64,000 nucleotides of DNA from Petunia secreta. Its lineage: Eukaryota; Streptophyta; Magnoliopsida; Solanales; Solanaceae. Position 1 is the stretch's first letter; each line of letters opens with the position of its first letter. The DNA lies in NCBI GenBank assembly GCA_029990175.1, contig JARKIP010000005.1:72262001-72326000 (forward strand), read 5' to 3'. A program made the translations under genes and the position numbers. The notes beneath the pieces were generated by a model. It was not told where the DNA came from and searched no databases. It was given only the letters and a program-made list of their open reading frames with translations. Of the stretch, positions 32,805-44,914 are shown piece by piece.

Positions 32805-33360
32805 AATACTGGGGATCCCAAGATCTAGGTTCAAGGAGCTCAAACAAAGTTATGTACGACCGCTCCAACATTATCAAACAACTCAACCCATTCTCGTAAT
32901 AAGACAATGTTCAGTACCAAGGATAAAATGTTAAAGATATTTTTTAATGATTATCTAAGTTTGATACGGGAATTATCAAATAGTGTAGATCTACGGGATT
33001 ACACGTTTAGAAATTACCTATGTGAGTGTGAAGTGGAAGCCGCTTCAAGGAGGATTCTTTAAGGCCAATTCTCTACGCATTCATGAACCAGACGATGTTC
33101 ATGGTTGAAACGAGCACAACAATGAGAACCAAAGACGGCCAAGGGCTAATTGTGTGACATATATTGTCTAGGTATACACCAAAGCTCGACGGTTCAAAGA
33201 TATCAAATCTACCGATTGACCGAGTATATCCGATATATGTTCACTACGGAAAGTTCAAAGGGAAACCTACTTATCCAGATGCAGTTAGTTCTTACTTGCA
33301 AATCACACAAATTTCTGCACATTTTGCACTATAGAGCCATTCCCCATTCATGTGGGGGAT
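32805..33360 (+). other. 3' untranslated region of the copia element
   Basis: Non-coding sequence between the pol stop and the 3' LTR, ending in the polypurine tract. Nothing else seen. Confidence 0.6.
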
Positions 33361-33749
33361 TGTTGGGGTTTTTGAATAGTTGTGAATGGGAAAAGGCACC
33401 ATAAGCACCTCTTTGTTGAAAAGGTATCACACATTTTCATTACACTCATTCTTGATCTATAAATAGTGAGACACTTCCTCATTTTAGAGATACACAACAA
33501 AATAATTCTCCTCTCTTCTAGAGTCGTGTGATTTGCTACCGTATTTGCGTTCGCTGTTTACTGTGATTTGAATTACCGCTATCACAGTAAGGGTAATTCC
33601 GTTCTATCCTGGGAGAAATTAATCCACAACCTTGGGTAACTGTGAGGGGATTAGATTTCTTAAGGACAAGCAGTGTATACTGTTGGCTCGGAATTTTTCT
33701 ACTTCATCTCTTTCTATTTCTATTTATTTCGAAAGTGCAGATTCTAACA
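33361..33749 (+). mobile_element. 3' LTR of the copia element
   Basis: Same 389 bp length as the 5' LTR with few substitutions. It is preceded by the polypurine tract and followed by AGAAT. Confidence 0.9.
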
Positions 33750-35364
33750 AGAATAACCCTGTATTATAAACAAGACTTTGACAAAAGAATAGACTAAAGC
33801 AATGTGATGATCTGGTTAGAGCAGATAGGTTCTAATAATCAAGTATAGATAATCCATATGATGAACTACTGTAAGGAGAGAATATTGTAAATAATAGGGT
33901 ACTATATTTCACAAGTTCTAGTTAAAAGAAAATGAATGATGGAGAGGCTATAAGAATAGAACTAATCTGCCAAGTATCATATATAGAGGAGTCGACGGGT
34001 AGTAACAGAAGTTATATTGACTTATAGATTTGTACGCGAATTGAGACGTGGAAGTGCCAAGGAGCCGGACTCTGGTTAGCTGGCATTGAAAGGTGAGTGA
34101 TGACCTTACCGCAAATTTGTATTTCCATAACCTGTATGGGTTCTATTTGATTTGAAATAAAATGTGTTACTGAATATTTTGAATTGCACGGGACAAGTCC
34201 TTTTACAAGATATGTACCGAGATATTTGCTTGAATTATTTTACAGCTACAGGATATGGTTTTTACCGCTACTTGACATGTTTTACTGCTATGTGAAATAT
34301 TGAATTGTTACTTGAAATACCCTGTACTTAGTATAGGGAATAAATATATTTTTTGGGATGAGCCTTGACAGACCCCGTAGCTAACGATGGGTACGTTAGA
34401 CCTGGTGCACCTTGTATACTCCGGAGTACCGTTACAGTCCCTGCTAGTGGGAAGGTAGAACTAGCTTACCGTTACTGATTTCCTCAGGGAGGAATTTATA
34501 CTGATTACATGGTTTGTTCTTGGAAATCTCCCTAACCTATATACTTGATATAATACAAAGAACACTGAATTTACTATTGGTTGATATTGATTATCATTTA
34601 CAAGAAACACTTGAAAGACTTATTACAGTTTACTGTCTCTGAAAGTGGTATTTTCTTTACTAGATATATTGTTGCATAAGATACACTGGCATGTTTTTTA
34701 CTTGTCCCCACTTAAATCGGTTGTGGATAAGCTTATTACTCACTGAGTTGCGACTTACTCCTCGCTATATATTTTTTCTTCCAGAGACAGCAGGTGCCGT
34801 AGTCGAGGATTTCCATTCTTAGAGTCGCGAGTTGACAATCCTGGTGACCCCCCGCATTAGTTTGCGCGGGCAAGAGCTTTATTTATTTGTTATTTTCCTT
34901 TTTTGAAACTTTTAGAGTCGCTCCATTTAGCCATGCGGTTAGTTAGTTGGGTAACCAATTGGATTATTCATTAATAAGCTAGTCTTGCAATTTTTTTTTT
35001 CTTTATGATTTTATTACAATCCGGTTAGATGTTCTCGTGGTATTTGGAGATAAATGTGGTGTTTTTCATTATTAATGTGTAAAAATATTGGTTGTTGGAT
35101 GAGTTTTCTGTTTGTTTATAAGCAGGTAAATTTTGGATAGGCCTAAAAAAGGGAGAAACTCTGCCCGATTTTCTGTAAAATACTGATAAGGCTTACTTGG
35201 GCCACTAGCTCCTAAGCGTCGGTTACGACCCCAAATTGGGTCGTGACAAATTTGTTCAGTCAACATTATATCTTGTCCATCACAAAATAATGTGACTCTT
35301 TCTATTAGAAGGTTATGTCCTAGTTTAAATACTGGAATCTATTAAATATTTATTTATTTATGAT

Positions 35365-36200
35365 TACAGAAAAAATAATGGGAAATCTGGAAACGAAGAC
35401 ACTGTCAACCAAAACAGTCACAATGTTGAGATTCGACGACTCGAAGTTGAGCATCTCCATGATCTTTCAAGAGCTGGTCTTCTTTGGATACCAGTAGGTA
35501 TGTAAAAGTTTTTTTATAGTTATTTTTTTTAATTTTTTGTTATATTTATGCACCCCCCAGTAGAAAGTTGTGAATTGTCTCAGTATTAAATAGTATTTCT
35601 ATTATTTTAAACAAGGTTCCCAAGAAATTCTCAACAAAATAAGGATGCAAATCAGGTTGCTTTTAATCAAGTTTCTTCAACACCTGTTGGTAAGAGAAAT
35701 TATCTTGCATAGTTGTCTTTTTTCAATTGTTTACATTAGTTTTTTTCAATTGTTCACTCAATATTTGTGTGCTGTCCTATTAAAAAATAGAGTAAATGTA
35801 ATGTGTGTGCTAATCTATTTTACTAGAAAAAAATAATGGTAAATCTGGGAATGAAGACGTTGTCAATCAACGCAATCACAGTACTGATATTCGACAATTT
35901 GAAGTTGAGTATCTCCATGATCATTCGAGAGCTGGTCTTCTTTGGACACCAGAAGGTTCTCAAGAAGGCTCTCGAGAAGGTTCTTAATAAGGTCGCAAAG
36001 AAGGAGTTGCAAATTTTGAATTGAAGACGGCCTTGAAAACGTATGATAGGAAAAAGAAGGGTCGTGATAATGATGCTTCTCCTGAAATGCATCTCCTCCC
36101 AAAGTGAAAGTTTGTGAAAAGTCTGTCGAGGGAAGCGGTAGCTTCTTGAAAATTGTTTTCTCAGAAGCACCTTCATTTTCACTTGGCTTCTCCCAACCAT
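35365..36200 (+). pseudogene. Second and third copies of the duplicated exon unit in the Ulp1 gene
   Basis: Copy two: exon-like blocks at 35365-35498 and about 35612-35690, with the same intron start (GTAGGTATGTAAAAG) and the same TGTTGGTAAGAGAAA end as copy one. Copy three: 35828-36010, in which a block nearly identical to the first exon of copy two is followed by GAAGGTTCTCAAGAAGGCTC without an intron. The linker therefore grew by tandem duplication of about 0.4 kb of exons and introns. The frame is broken by stops near 35985 and after. Confidence 0.55.
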
Positions 36201-36787
36201 CGTAAGAGGAGACTAAACTTGGGATCGATAGTGTTAGTCCAGCTTCTATGGATATTGATCCAACACTAAGGGTGGTACAGAGCTGGCTTCAATCCTAAAA
36301 GATAATTCAAAACTTACGGTACTTACTGATACATTTGTTGTAGCAAAGCATCAAGAGTCTGTTTTGAATTCGGCAATAAAACACCTGAACAATTAATTTT
36401 TGCGGGAAATGGAAGGGTGTTGTAGCTGAATCTGCGAGGAAGTCTTCAGTAAAACAAGAAGAAGATATGGACTTGGCTATTGTGGCATACAACCCATCAA
36501 ATAATCTAGAAGGAGCACAACTATTACGTAGGAAACACAGGGTTTTCATGCTTAGCCGCCATTTATTATCTCCATTCAGGCCCTTTAAGCCAAAGGAAAA
36601 GAGTTATTGGAAGATTAATAGTTACTCCCCTTTCTAATGGTTTGGCTTTTTCTTTGTGAATGGTTGAAAAAAGGCCTGAAACAGTTTTCAGAAAACAGAA
36701 AGCTTGCACCGTAAGTGATTTCTTTTTTCTTATTTTTGTCTTTTGAGTTAAAGTATCTTATAAATTATATTAGTAAGTTGATATTTT

Positions 36788-37960
36788 TTGGTGTTGTTTT
36801 CGTGTGCCTTTTTCAGGAACAAGGATCTTTATATTGAGAAACTTGTAGAAATCTCTGTTAAGAACCCAATCAAGTTATACAATATTTCAGTGAAGAGCAA
36901 ACTATGGTTTAGGGAGATTGCACTTAGAACATGTTCTCTTATCAGTGAGGTTGTTTACAACTTTTTTTTTGTTGGTTCTGTATTTTTTTTTCTTTTATTA
37001 TGTTTGTTGACATCTATTTTTTTCTATTTGTTATATTTTCTATCATGTAGCATGTTGAAGTTTTGCTGTACTACTTGTGGTAGAAGCATGTCTATCATTC
37101 CGCTAACTACTCAGCGATGTTTACAACGACAGACTTGAATTTTGACTTTATTGTAGAGTTATTGTTTTATGAGAATTCAATAGACTATTTTGATAAAATG
37201 CTAGAGGAAGAGAAGAACAAGAGATTGAAAGAGAAGAAGGAGAGAATAGAAAACACTGGAAAAGGGAACAAGATTTTGAAGAAGAGAAGAGGAAGAAACT
37301 AGGAGGAAAAAAGAAAGGTGGTCAACCAAGGAAAACAGAATGTCCTAAGAAACCTCAACCTCGAGCAGAAGTTGTTTTGGGAATAGAGGATTTGAATTGG
37401 AGGATTTAGAGAAGATTGATTTGCATATTGACATGGCGGATTTTCCTGGAGCTACAACAAATAACCGGCATAAGTGTGTGAATGGGGCTTCTAATTGCTG
37501 CGGCATAGCATGGAAGTAGGTGGAAAAGTTTTTATGCCAATTAAGAAGCCTTCAGATGATTTCAGTGATCCTAACTCTAACACACATTATTTGTTGGGAG
37601 TTTATTCCTTAAAAGACCACAGAATAGATGTGTATGATTCTGTTTTCAGTGGGGATGAAGATTTTTGCAAGATGAAGATGGAAATGTAAGCAATTGTTAT
37701 CCCTAAGTTGCTTAAACAAATGCACTTTCACGATATGTATCCGGATTTTGGTATGGAATACAAGAAACTCAGTATTGAGTATAACAGTGCACCAAAATAA
37801 AAAAGAGGAACAGATTGTGGTGCATTTGTAACAAGGTTTGTTGACACCATCAATCTGGGACCGGAGTTATTTAAATTTGAGTGGGGAGCAGGAGATATCT
37901 TGTAACTTGTCTATTAATTCATGGAAGAGAAAAGAGAGAGGTAGGTTATGGAACTCCACC
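36788..37960 (+). pseudogene. Ulp1 (C48) protease domain of the MULE gene, decayed
   Basis: Ulp1-type cysteine proteases cleave SUMO. Exon-like frames: 36818-36950 (EKLVEISVKNPIKLYN), 37117-37302 (FTTTDLNFDFIVELL, then a Lys/Glu-rich helix) and, in one frame, 37520-37905. The last shows THYLLGVYSLKDHRIDVYDS (His and Asp of the triad; His-Tyr in place of the usual His-Trp) and RGTDCGAFVTRFVDTI (the Cys). In-frame TAA codons at 37687, 37798 and 37903 break it, so no protease is made although the triad residues survive. The frame continues past 37910 (GREKREVGYGTPPEE) to the point of the Athila-like insertion at 37997. Confidence 0.75.
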
Positions 37961-37997
37961 AGAGGAGATCAATGATGATTATGGGGACAATGATTAT

Positions 37998-39343
37998 TGT
38001 TGCTCCCAAACGCACACGCAAGTATACGTGGTCGACAAGTAATAAAGTGATAAATCGAGTATCGTTCCCACGAGGATTATTAAGACTGAATTCTAGCAAA
38101 CAATTTATATAAACTATTCAGGGATCTTTTTCCAATAGTGATGAGTTTATTAACTAAAGAACATTAATTAAAATGGTAAAAGTGAATTCAAACAATGGAG
38201 CAAGACTTGGTTGTTATCAGTAATAAGGAGACGGTCCAGGGTCATAGTTACGAACAATCCAGTTGAGTTTTCCAATTGATTCCACTTCTTAAATCCCAGG
38301 TTACTAACTAACAGAGTAAATGTACCCATGAAAACCTTTCGATTCTTCACGGTCTATGCAGGCTACTCCAATCCCTATATGTCTATGGGTTGAATCACGT
38401 GCACGCATTAACGAATTCTATAATGAGTTAAACTAGGCAAGCAAGTATATGTCTATCCTACTCACAAATTGGTTCCCCGATTCCCGGGTTCACAAACTAG
38501 TCCTATTCTTTCTTATTACGTAATTAAATTCCCTCTTTCGAGTTCAATCTAAAAACCATAGATAATGCGTAATAATCGGGCCCTGACAATTACACAAGTG
38601 AAATCAAGAAAGAATAAGCAATCCGTTATGGGATTCAATTAATGGAAATCAATTTTCAAACATCAACTTTCATGTAATACTCTCTAACCCTAGAACGATA
38701 GATTTAGCTACGCATACTCATAATAACAACACAAAGATTTGGTGTAATAACGAAATAATGATGTAATAGATTAATGGAAGGAGGAAAAACCCTTGTTCTT
38801 GATGTTATGAGCTCTCCAATTTGCTCCAAAGTCTGAACTCCTATCAAAAACTAAGTAAAAGAGTATTTATAGGGTTTACAAACACCTAGTAATAAGTTAA
38901 ACCCAAGCATAGACGAAATAGGAAGTGAAAATCCGCTCAGGGGCGCTATAACGGGCGCCCCGCGCCTCGTAAAGCGCTGGGACAAGCAGAACCCGTCGAA
39001 ACTTAGGCGCTTTTGGGGCGCCCCGCGCCAGTAACCGCGCTGGGCACTGGGCTCTATAAGTGGCGCCCCACGTGCCCAAAAGCGCCTTGCCAATTTTCTG
39101 GTCCCTTGCTCCTTTGCTCGCTTCGTGTTGTGCCTTCGTGTGCTCGATCCAATCCTCAATCAAACTCCAATTGTTTCTTGCTCGATCATGCTCTTTAAAG
39201 CTCCACTTGCACTTCATAACAACCTACATACACACGACATAAAATTATTGCAAAACCACATTCATAAACTATAAAACGAGCGAATAACAAGCTCAAACAT
39301 GCGGAAATATTAAGGAAACTTTGGCTTAAAATGCCAAACATCA
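37998..39343 (-). mobile_element. 3' LTR of the Athila-like element
   Basis: In element orientation it starts TGATGTTTGGCATTTT (39343) and ends GGGAGCAACA (37998). TATAAATA lies on the minus strand at 38864-38871. A cluster of GGCGCC palindromes lies at 38940-39095. It differs from the 5' LTR by scattered substitutions and small indels. Confidence 0.9.
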
Positions 39344-41356
39344 CCACCCCACACTTGAACCTTTGCTCGTCCTCGAGCAAGTCACAACTAACTTCCCAAC
39401 CTAGGTAAAACAGGTCTGCCTATGACTATGGTTGATACCGACCATTGAACCAAAGCATACATGACTACTATGGATCCACAACATGCCAACAATTTACCCA
39501 AACCAAAAATATGAGAAAAACCACCCCAAAATAGCTCAAATGCACAAACTCAACTTATTGCAACCATGCTCCCACAGAATCACACCTATCTACTCAACCA
39601 AGAACCATCAACTTCACCTATTTCATGCAAACCACGTGCCCTCACCAATATGAAGCAAAAGAGTGCCCCTCCAAAAATCACACACAACAGTCAATATCAT
39701 GAATAGAACGGGGCAATACAAACGAATTCATTCACTCTCATGAAAGTCTCACATGTCACACATAACGTACCATAGGCTTGCCCGTAGTGTAGGACTCCAC
39801 TAATGCAAGCTCACTCCAATCGGGATTAACTAGGACTTTAGAAAGGTCGTAATGTAAGCTAAGGGGCGGGTAGGATGCATATGGTAATAGTGACTACCTC
39901 CCTAAGCACTTTAATACATCACATTCAAATTAAGCATCAATCTCATCAAGCCACCCAATCAACACTTCTACACATACACATTCTCACAAGTAGCAATTTT
40001 CTATTAAGCACACACTAGCAAGGAATGGACATCTTTTTCTCTTTTTATTTCTTTTTCCATTTTTTTCTTTGTTTTCAATTTCATTATCTTCCAACCTTGC
40101 CAATGCTTTTCACTACTTCACAATTTTAACAATTATTCCCCTTCATCAGCTCCACTCAAAAACCTCCCAAAATCCAACCACAACTCCAAAATAACAACAC
40201 AATACCAACTAAAGTGCTTAAGGAGTAAAGGGCCAAAAGGGACAATTTAGAACAAATGGGTAGGCTCGGGGTGTGGGTGCCAACAAAAAGGGTCAAAGAA
40301 ATCACAACAACAATTTTTTTCCAAGGTGTATATGTAAGGGTAGGCAAATCAAAAGAAGGTCTTGTATCATTTCCCGACTAGAGCAAACCTAGGATTTCGC
40401 TTTGCACACACACGGGGCAAGTTCTAGACATCAATATGCAACACGGAGCAAACAAGAATATGCCTCACAACACACATTGCACACGATCCACACAAAAAGG
40501 TTCCATCAACAACTCTCAACCAAGCATCTAGAATGCAACTTGTGGAAAATTAAGCACTAATGCACAAAGGTTCACAATAAAGTCAAGCAAGTGGATTCAA
40601 GCATCTCAAGGGGGTCGTTCCAATTTTTCCTAGGCATGCATCACCATTAAAACCCAAGGACACCACAAATAGCGCATCCAATCAATTCAAGTCCACCGGT
40701 ATCAAACAAATCAAAGGCACCTAGCATTCCACATATTCCTTTCGTCTAGGGTTACCTTTACTAACTACTCTAATCCTAAAAATACAAAACTACCCGGTTC
40801 AAAGGTCTCCCCGTGGAAAAGAAACGAGGTCATAAGAAAAACCACGGGGTGGATGACATGTACCACTAATAAAACTAAAAGGAAAATCTTTTTGGAATTT
40901 TTCATTGGTTTTCTAAATTTTTTTCTTTCATATATTAAAGCAAGAAACAAATCAAAATAAAGTCAAGTGACAAAAGAAAATCCTACGGTACATGCATCCC
41001 TAACCTCAAAAATAAATAAAGGGTAGTTCCCCACCCCACACTTAAACTAAGCACTGTCCTCAGTGCTAAAAATAAGAAAGTGCAAGGTAAAGAAAACTTC
41101 CCTGAAGATTCTAGTCCTTGGTGCTAGCATCCTCCAAGCTTCCATATCGTATGAGGTACTCAGACTTCCCTCATCAGGTCATCAACAGTAGGCAAGGGTG
41201 AGGACACCCCACACTTAGCCTCGACATTACATGAACCTGCAATCCAAGGAAAAACAAAAACTACGTGACACTATAAATAAAATAATACAAGTACAAACTC
41301 GGGTTGCCTCCCGAGAAGCGCCTTAGTTAACGTCGTGGCACGACGACACTTCTAGC
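39344..41356 (-). other. Conserved ~2 kb non-coding region of the Athila-like family
   Basis: No pol gene. On the minus strand the polypurine-type AAGTGTGGGGTGG (39344-39356) abuts the 3' LTR. Several blocks are near-identical to the second copy, for example the block around TAGTGTAGGACTCCACTAAT (39786; 55620) and around GAGCAAACCTAGGATTTCGC (40382; 56258). Another purine-rich GGGGTGGGG lies near 41030. Poly-T/C tracts at 40030-40080 are shared too. Confidence 0.7.
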
Positions 41357-42082
41357 TCACTTCCAGCATTTATGTCTTCTCTTCTTACGCCGAACCTTTG
41401 CTTTCTCCCTTTCCTTGAGAGAACCCCTCTTCAACTTCACATGTGGTGTACTTCCATGTTCTTGTTTGACACATTCAATCATAGAGCAATCTTCCACCTT
41501 AGCTATGTGCTCCTTCTCAGTATAGACCTTGAAAGTAACCTTTTCTCCATGCGCTCTAACAGTCATCTCACCCAGCTCCATGTCAATAATTGTCTTCGAG
41601 GTGACTAAGAATGGTCTCCCCAAAATGATTGGAGCTTCTCGGTCCTCTTCATAATCTAGGACTACAAAATCAGCAGAGAATGTAAACTTACCAACTTTTA
41701 GCAACACATCCTCCAACTTACCATCAGGGTGAGTGAGTGATCCATCTGCCATCTTAAGAGTAACTGAAGAGGGCTTGATTGCTCCTAGCCCTAACCTTTT
41801 GCAAACAGACAGAGGCATGAGATTTACGCTTACACCCAAATCACACAAGGCACCAGTGATATTATGCCCTCCAATGGTACAAGGAATAGTAAACCTCCCA
41901 GGATCTTGAAGTTTTGGAGGTAGCTTGCTCAAGATTGTGCTACACTCCTCAACTAAATCAACTGTGTCTGTCTCTTGAGGCTTTTTCTTCTTGACTAAAA
42001 TCTCTTTTAAGAACTTCACAAAGGATGTCATCAATTCAAACACATCAGTCAAAGGAATATTAACTTGAAGTTCTTTCAACAT
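41357..42082 (-). CDS. Athila-like aspartic protease region (241 aa frame)
   Basis: The open frame continues gag-pro after a stop near 42129. It contains a helical start (MLKELQVNIPLTDVFELM), then a retropepsin-like fold with LCDLGVSVNLMPLSV (the DLG form of the active site that is usual in Athila proteins), GRPFLVTSKTIIDMELGEM as the flap/C-terminal part, and a very basic tail. It ends at 41357 and no reverse transcriptase follows. It would normally be part of a fused gag-pro protein. Confidence 0.8.
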   Translation of the reverse strand: MLKELQVNIPLTDVFELMTSFVKFLKEILVKKKKPQETDTVDLVEECSTILSKLPPKLQDPGRFTIPCTIGGHNITGALCDLGVSVNLMPLSVCKRLGLGAIKPSSVTLKMADGSLTHPDGKLEDVLLKVGKFTFSADFVVLDYEEDREAPIILGRPFLVTSKTIIDMELGEMTVRAHGEKVTFKVYTEKEHIAKVEDCSMIECVKQEHGSTPHVKLKRGSLKEREKAKVRRKKRRHKCWK

Positions 42083-42130
42083 ACTTACAAATTGTTGATA
42101 CTGGGCGAGATCCTTCGATGGTATAAGTCT

Positions 42131-43431
42131 CTACGGGAATGGTGGAGGTGGCAGAGGTGCCTCATTTTTCTCTTCTTTCTTCTTTACGTTCTCCACTTTT
42201 TCAACTTTTTCTATTGCAGCTCTCTCCTCGGACTTGGCCATCAGCTCTCCACCTTCAATTAAAGTCACTGCAAGACATTGTTCAGGCTCTTTTTTAACAG
42301 TGCTTATTTCTCCCACCAACTGCCCCAACTGGTGCTCCAGGTTCTTGTGAGCATTGGCAGTATCTTGTATGGCCACTGCATGGGCTGCAGTGTCAGCTAT
42401 CATTCTCTGCTGGCCCACCATTAACTGCTTTAACATCTCTTCAACTGAATAGCTAACCTGTTGTGGTGGAGCTGGAAGAGGGTGATAATTATTCGGGGCT
42501 CTCGTATTGCCTTGGTAATAACCATTACCAAACTGATTGTGACCCTGCAGCCTGTTTTGATTACCCACGTAATAAACTGACTCTAGATTAGAGGAGCAAA
42601 CCTCTGTGGCTTGGTCTTGACCACAAACCTCACAAAAGCTCTGGAGTTGTTGCACTGGAGCTAATTGTGGTTTTGCCTGCAGAGTCAGTTTGCTAATTTG
42701 ATTTGAAATAGCATCCATCTTCGCCCTTAGCTCTTAAACTGCATCTAACTGAAGTACCCCTGCAGGTTTCTAGGTAATAGCTCTACCATCTCCCTGCCAA
42801 TCAGGATTGCTCTGCGAAAACTGATATAGCAAATCATAAATTTGATCAAAATTTAAGGCCAGTACTTGGCCTCCAGCAGCAGCATCAACCACGATCTTAG
42901 TGTGTTGGTTCAACCCCTCAACAAAAGTGTGTGCAACAACCTCATTGGATTGGTTGTGGTGTGGACAATCTCGCAATAAAGCTTTAATCGCTCCCAGGCT
43001 GAATACAAAGACTCTCTTTCTAATTGTCTGAAGGACATAATTTCACTCCTCAGCCGAGCTGTCTTGGCAGATGGATAAAATTTAGCCAAGAACTTCTTAT
43101 CCTCCCAAGTAGTGATAGACCCAGACTTTTCAGCCTTTAACCACTTCCTTGCTGCCCCAATCAGTGAAAACGGGAACAACGTCAAGCGAACATAATCAAC
43201 AGGAACTCCCTTCGGTGTGTAAGTATCACTGATCTCCAAGAAATTCTGGATATGTTGTTGTGGATCCTCGCTAAGTAATCCAGCAAATTGTCCAGTCACA
43301 TGTAATAGTTGTATCATGCCGGACTTAATCTTAAAGTGCCCAGTGATTTCAGGCTTAACTATTCTCGATGCTACTCCCTCCAGGCTGGGGAGAGCAACAT
43401 CTCGCACAGCTAAAGCTTGTTCTTCTGCCAT
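42131..43431 (-). pseudogene. Athila-like gag, frameshifted
   Basis: It starts at the ATG at 43429-43431 (MAEEQALAVRDVALPS). The gag core shows HFKIKSGMIQLLHVTGQFAG, then QHIQNFLEISDTY and RKWLKAEKSGSITTWEDKKF, as in Athila/gypsy gag. Near 42950-42975 the frame shifts by one into CPHHNQSNEVVAHTFVEGLN. Two stops follow (about 42768 and 42735), after which the frame stays open from 42718 to 42131 with a Gln/Asn-rich stretch (YYVGNQNRLQGHNQFGNGYY), a CEVCGQDQATEVC zinc-like motif and a Lys/Glu-rich end. A few lesions in an otherwise well-kept frame suggest moderate age. Confidence 0.85.
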
Positions 43432-43549
43432 TCCTGTAGGTAAAGATCAAGCAGGACCTAATACCTGAAACAGCAAAAAACTCAAAACAAAAATTAAACC
43501 TGAATAGAAAGTAATAAACTGTTCAAAAAGAAATCAGTCAATTGTTTAG

Positions 43550-43567
43550 TCCCCGACAACGGCGCCA
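43550..43567 (-). other. Primer-binding site of the Athila-like element
   Basis: TGGCGCCGTTGTCGGGGA on the minus strand, six bases inside the 5' LTR. This is the usual Athila-group type of site. Confidence 0.8.
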
Positions 43568-43573
43568 AAAACT

Positions 43574-44909
43574 TGTTGCTCCCAAACGCACACGCAAGTA
43601 TAAGTGGTCGACAAGTAATAAAGTGATAAATCGAGTATCGTTCCCACGAGGACTATTCAGACTGAATTCTAGCAAACAATTTATATAAACTATTCAGGGA
43701 TCTTTTTCCAATAGTGATGAGTTTATTAACTAAAGAACAGTAATTAAAATGGTAAAAGTGAATTCAAACAATGGAGGAAGACTTGGTTGTTATCAGTAAT
43801 AAGGAGACGGTCCAGGGTCAGAGTTACGAACAATCCAGTTGAGTTTTCCAATTGATTCCACTTCTTAAATCCCAGGTTACTAACTAACAGAGTAAATGTA
43901 CCCGTGAAAACCTTTTGATTCTTCACGGTCTATGCAGGCTACTCCAATCCTATATGTCTATGGGTTGAATCACGTGCACGCATTAACGAATTCTGTAATG
44001 AGTTAAACTAGGCAAGTAAGTATATGTCTGTCCTACTCACAAATTGGTTCCCCGATGCCCGGGTTCACAAACTAGTCCTATTCTTTCTTATTACGTAATT
44101 AAATTTCCTCTTTCGAGTTCAATCTAAAAACCATAGATAATGCGTAATAATCGGGCCCTGACAATTACACAAGTGAAATCAAGAAAGAATAAGCAATCCG
44201 TTATAGGATTCAATTAATGGAAATCAATCTTCAAACATCAACTTTCATGTAATACTCTAACCCTATAACGATAGATTTAGCTACGCATACTCATAATAAC
44301 AACACAAAGATTTGGTGTAATAACGAAATAATGATGTAATAGATTAATGGAAGGAGGAAAATCCCTTGTTCTTGATGTTATGAGCTCTCCAATTTGCTCC
44401 AAAGTCTGAACTCCTATCAAAAACTAAGTAAAAGAGTATTTATAGGGTTTACAAACACCTAGTAATAAGTTAAACCCAAGCCTAGACGAAATAGGAAGTA
44501 AAAATCCGCTCAGGGGCGCTATAATTGGTGCCCCGCGCCTCGTAAAGCGCTGGGACAAGCAGAACCCGTCGAAACTTGGGCGCTTTTGGGGCGCCCTGCG
44601 CCAGTAACCGTGCTGGGCGCTATAAGTGGCGCCCCACGTGCCCAAAAGCGCCAGGCCAATTTTCTGGTCCCTTGCTCCTTTGCTCGCTTCGTGTTGTGCC
44701 TTCGTGTGCTCGATCCAATCCTCAATCAAACTCCAATATTTTCTTGCTCGATCATGCTCTTTAAAGCTCCACTTGCACTTCATAACAACCTACATACACA
44801 CGACATAAAATTAGTGCAAAACCACATTCATAAACTATAAAACGAGCGAATAACAAGCTCAAACATGCGGAAATATTAAGGAAACTTTGGCGTAAAATGC
44901 CAAACATCA
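43574..44909 (-). mobile_element. 5' LTR of the Athila-like element
   Basis: Pair of the LTR at 37998. TATAAATA on the minus strand at 44437-44444 is the likely promoter of gag-pro. Its inner end is followed by AGTTTT and the primer-binding site. Confidence 0.9.
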
Positions 44910-44914
44910 ATTAT

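Larger units (their letters stand above)
29487..33749 (+). mobile_element. Ty1/copia element, internally deleted (4263 bp)
   Basis: LTRs of 389 bp at 29487-29875 and 33361-33749 (TGTTGGGG...TCTAACA) differ at a handful of positions; the last base of the left LTR is changed from A to C. The target duplication is AGAAT (29482-29486 and 33750-33754). Only the RNase H end of pol remains. A polypurine tract (TGTGGGGGAT, 33351-33360) abuts the right LTR. Confidence 0.9.
29020..35248. mobile_element. Solo LTR (about 1.96 kb) split by a nested copia element
   Basis: It starts TGTGATGAC and ends GTCGTGACA with a perfect 5 bp duplication AATTT (29015-29019 and 35249-35253). Without the copia insertion and its duplicated AGAAT it is about 1960 bp, with no coding. 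Ends TGTGAYGAC...GTCGTGACA occur in many plant gypsy LTRs, hence solo LTR. Joining the flanks restores an uninterrupted MULE sequence. Confidence 0.75.
37998..44909 (-). mobile_element. Gag-pro-only Athila-like Ty3/gypsy element (6912 bp)
   Basis: LTRs of 1346 bp (37998-39343) and 1336 bp (43574-44909) with a perfect duplication ATTAT (37993-37997 and 44910-44914). On the minus strand: primer-binding site, gag, protease, then about 2 kb of non-coding DNA up to the 3' LTR. No reverse transcriptase or integrase is present. A second copy with the same non-coding part lies at 54320-64000, so this is a non-autonomous family and not a one-off deletion. Confidence 0.9.

Noticed and set aside
34360..34460. 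Possible tRNA or snoRNA-like segment (GACAGACCCCGTAGCTAACG)
   Set aside because: No cloverleaf or box motifs could be drawn; it is within the solo LTR.
38897..39217. Overlapping ORFs in the Athila-like LTRs (also near 44424-44840)
   Set aside because: GC-rich LTR segment open in several frames; nothing resembles a protein family.
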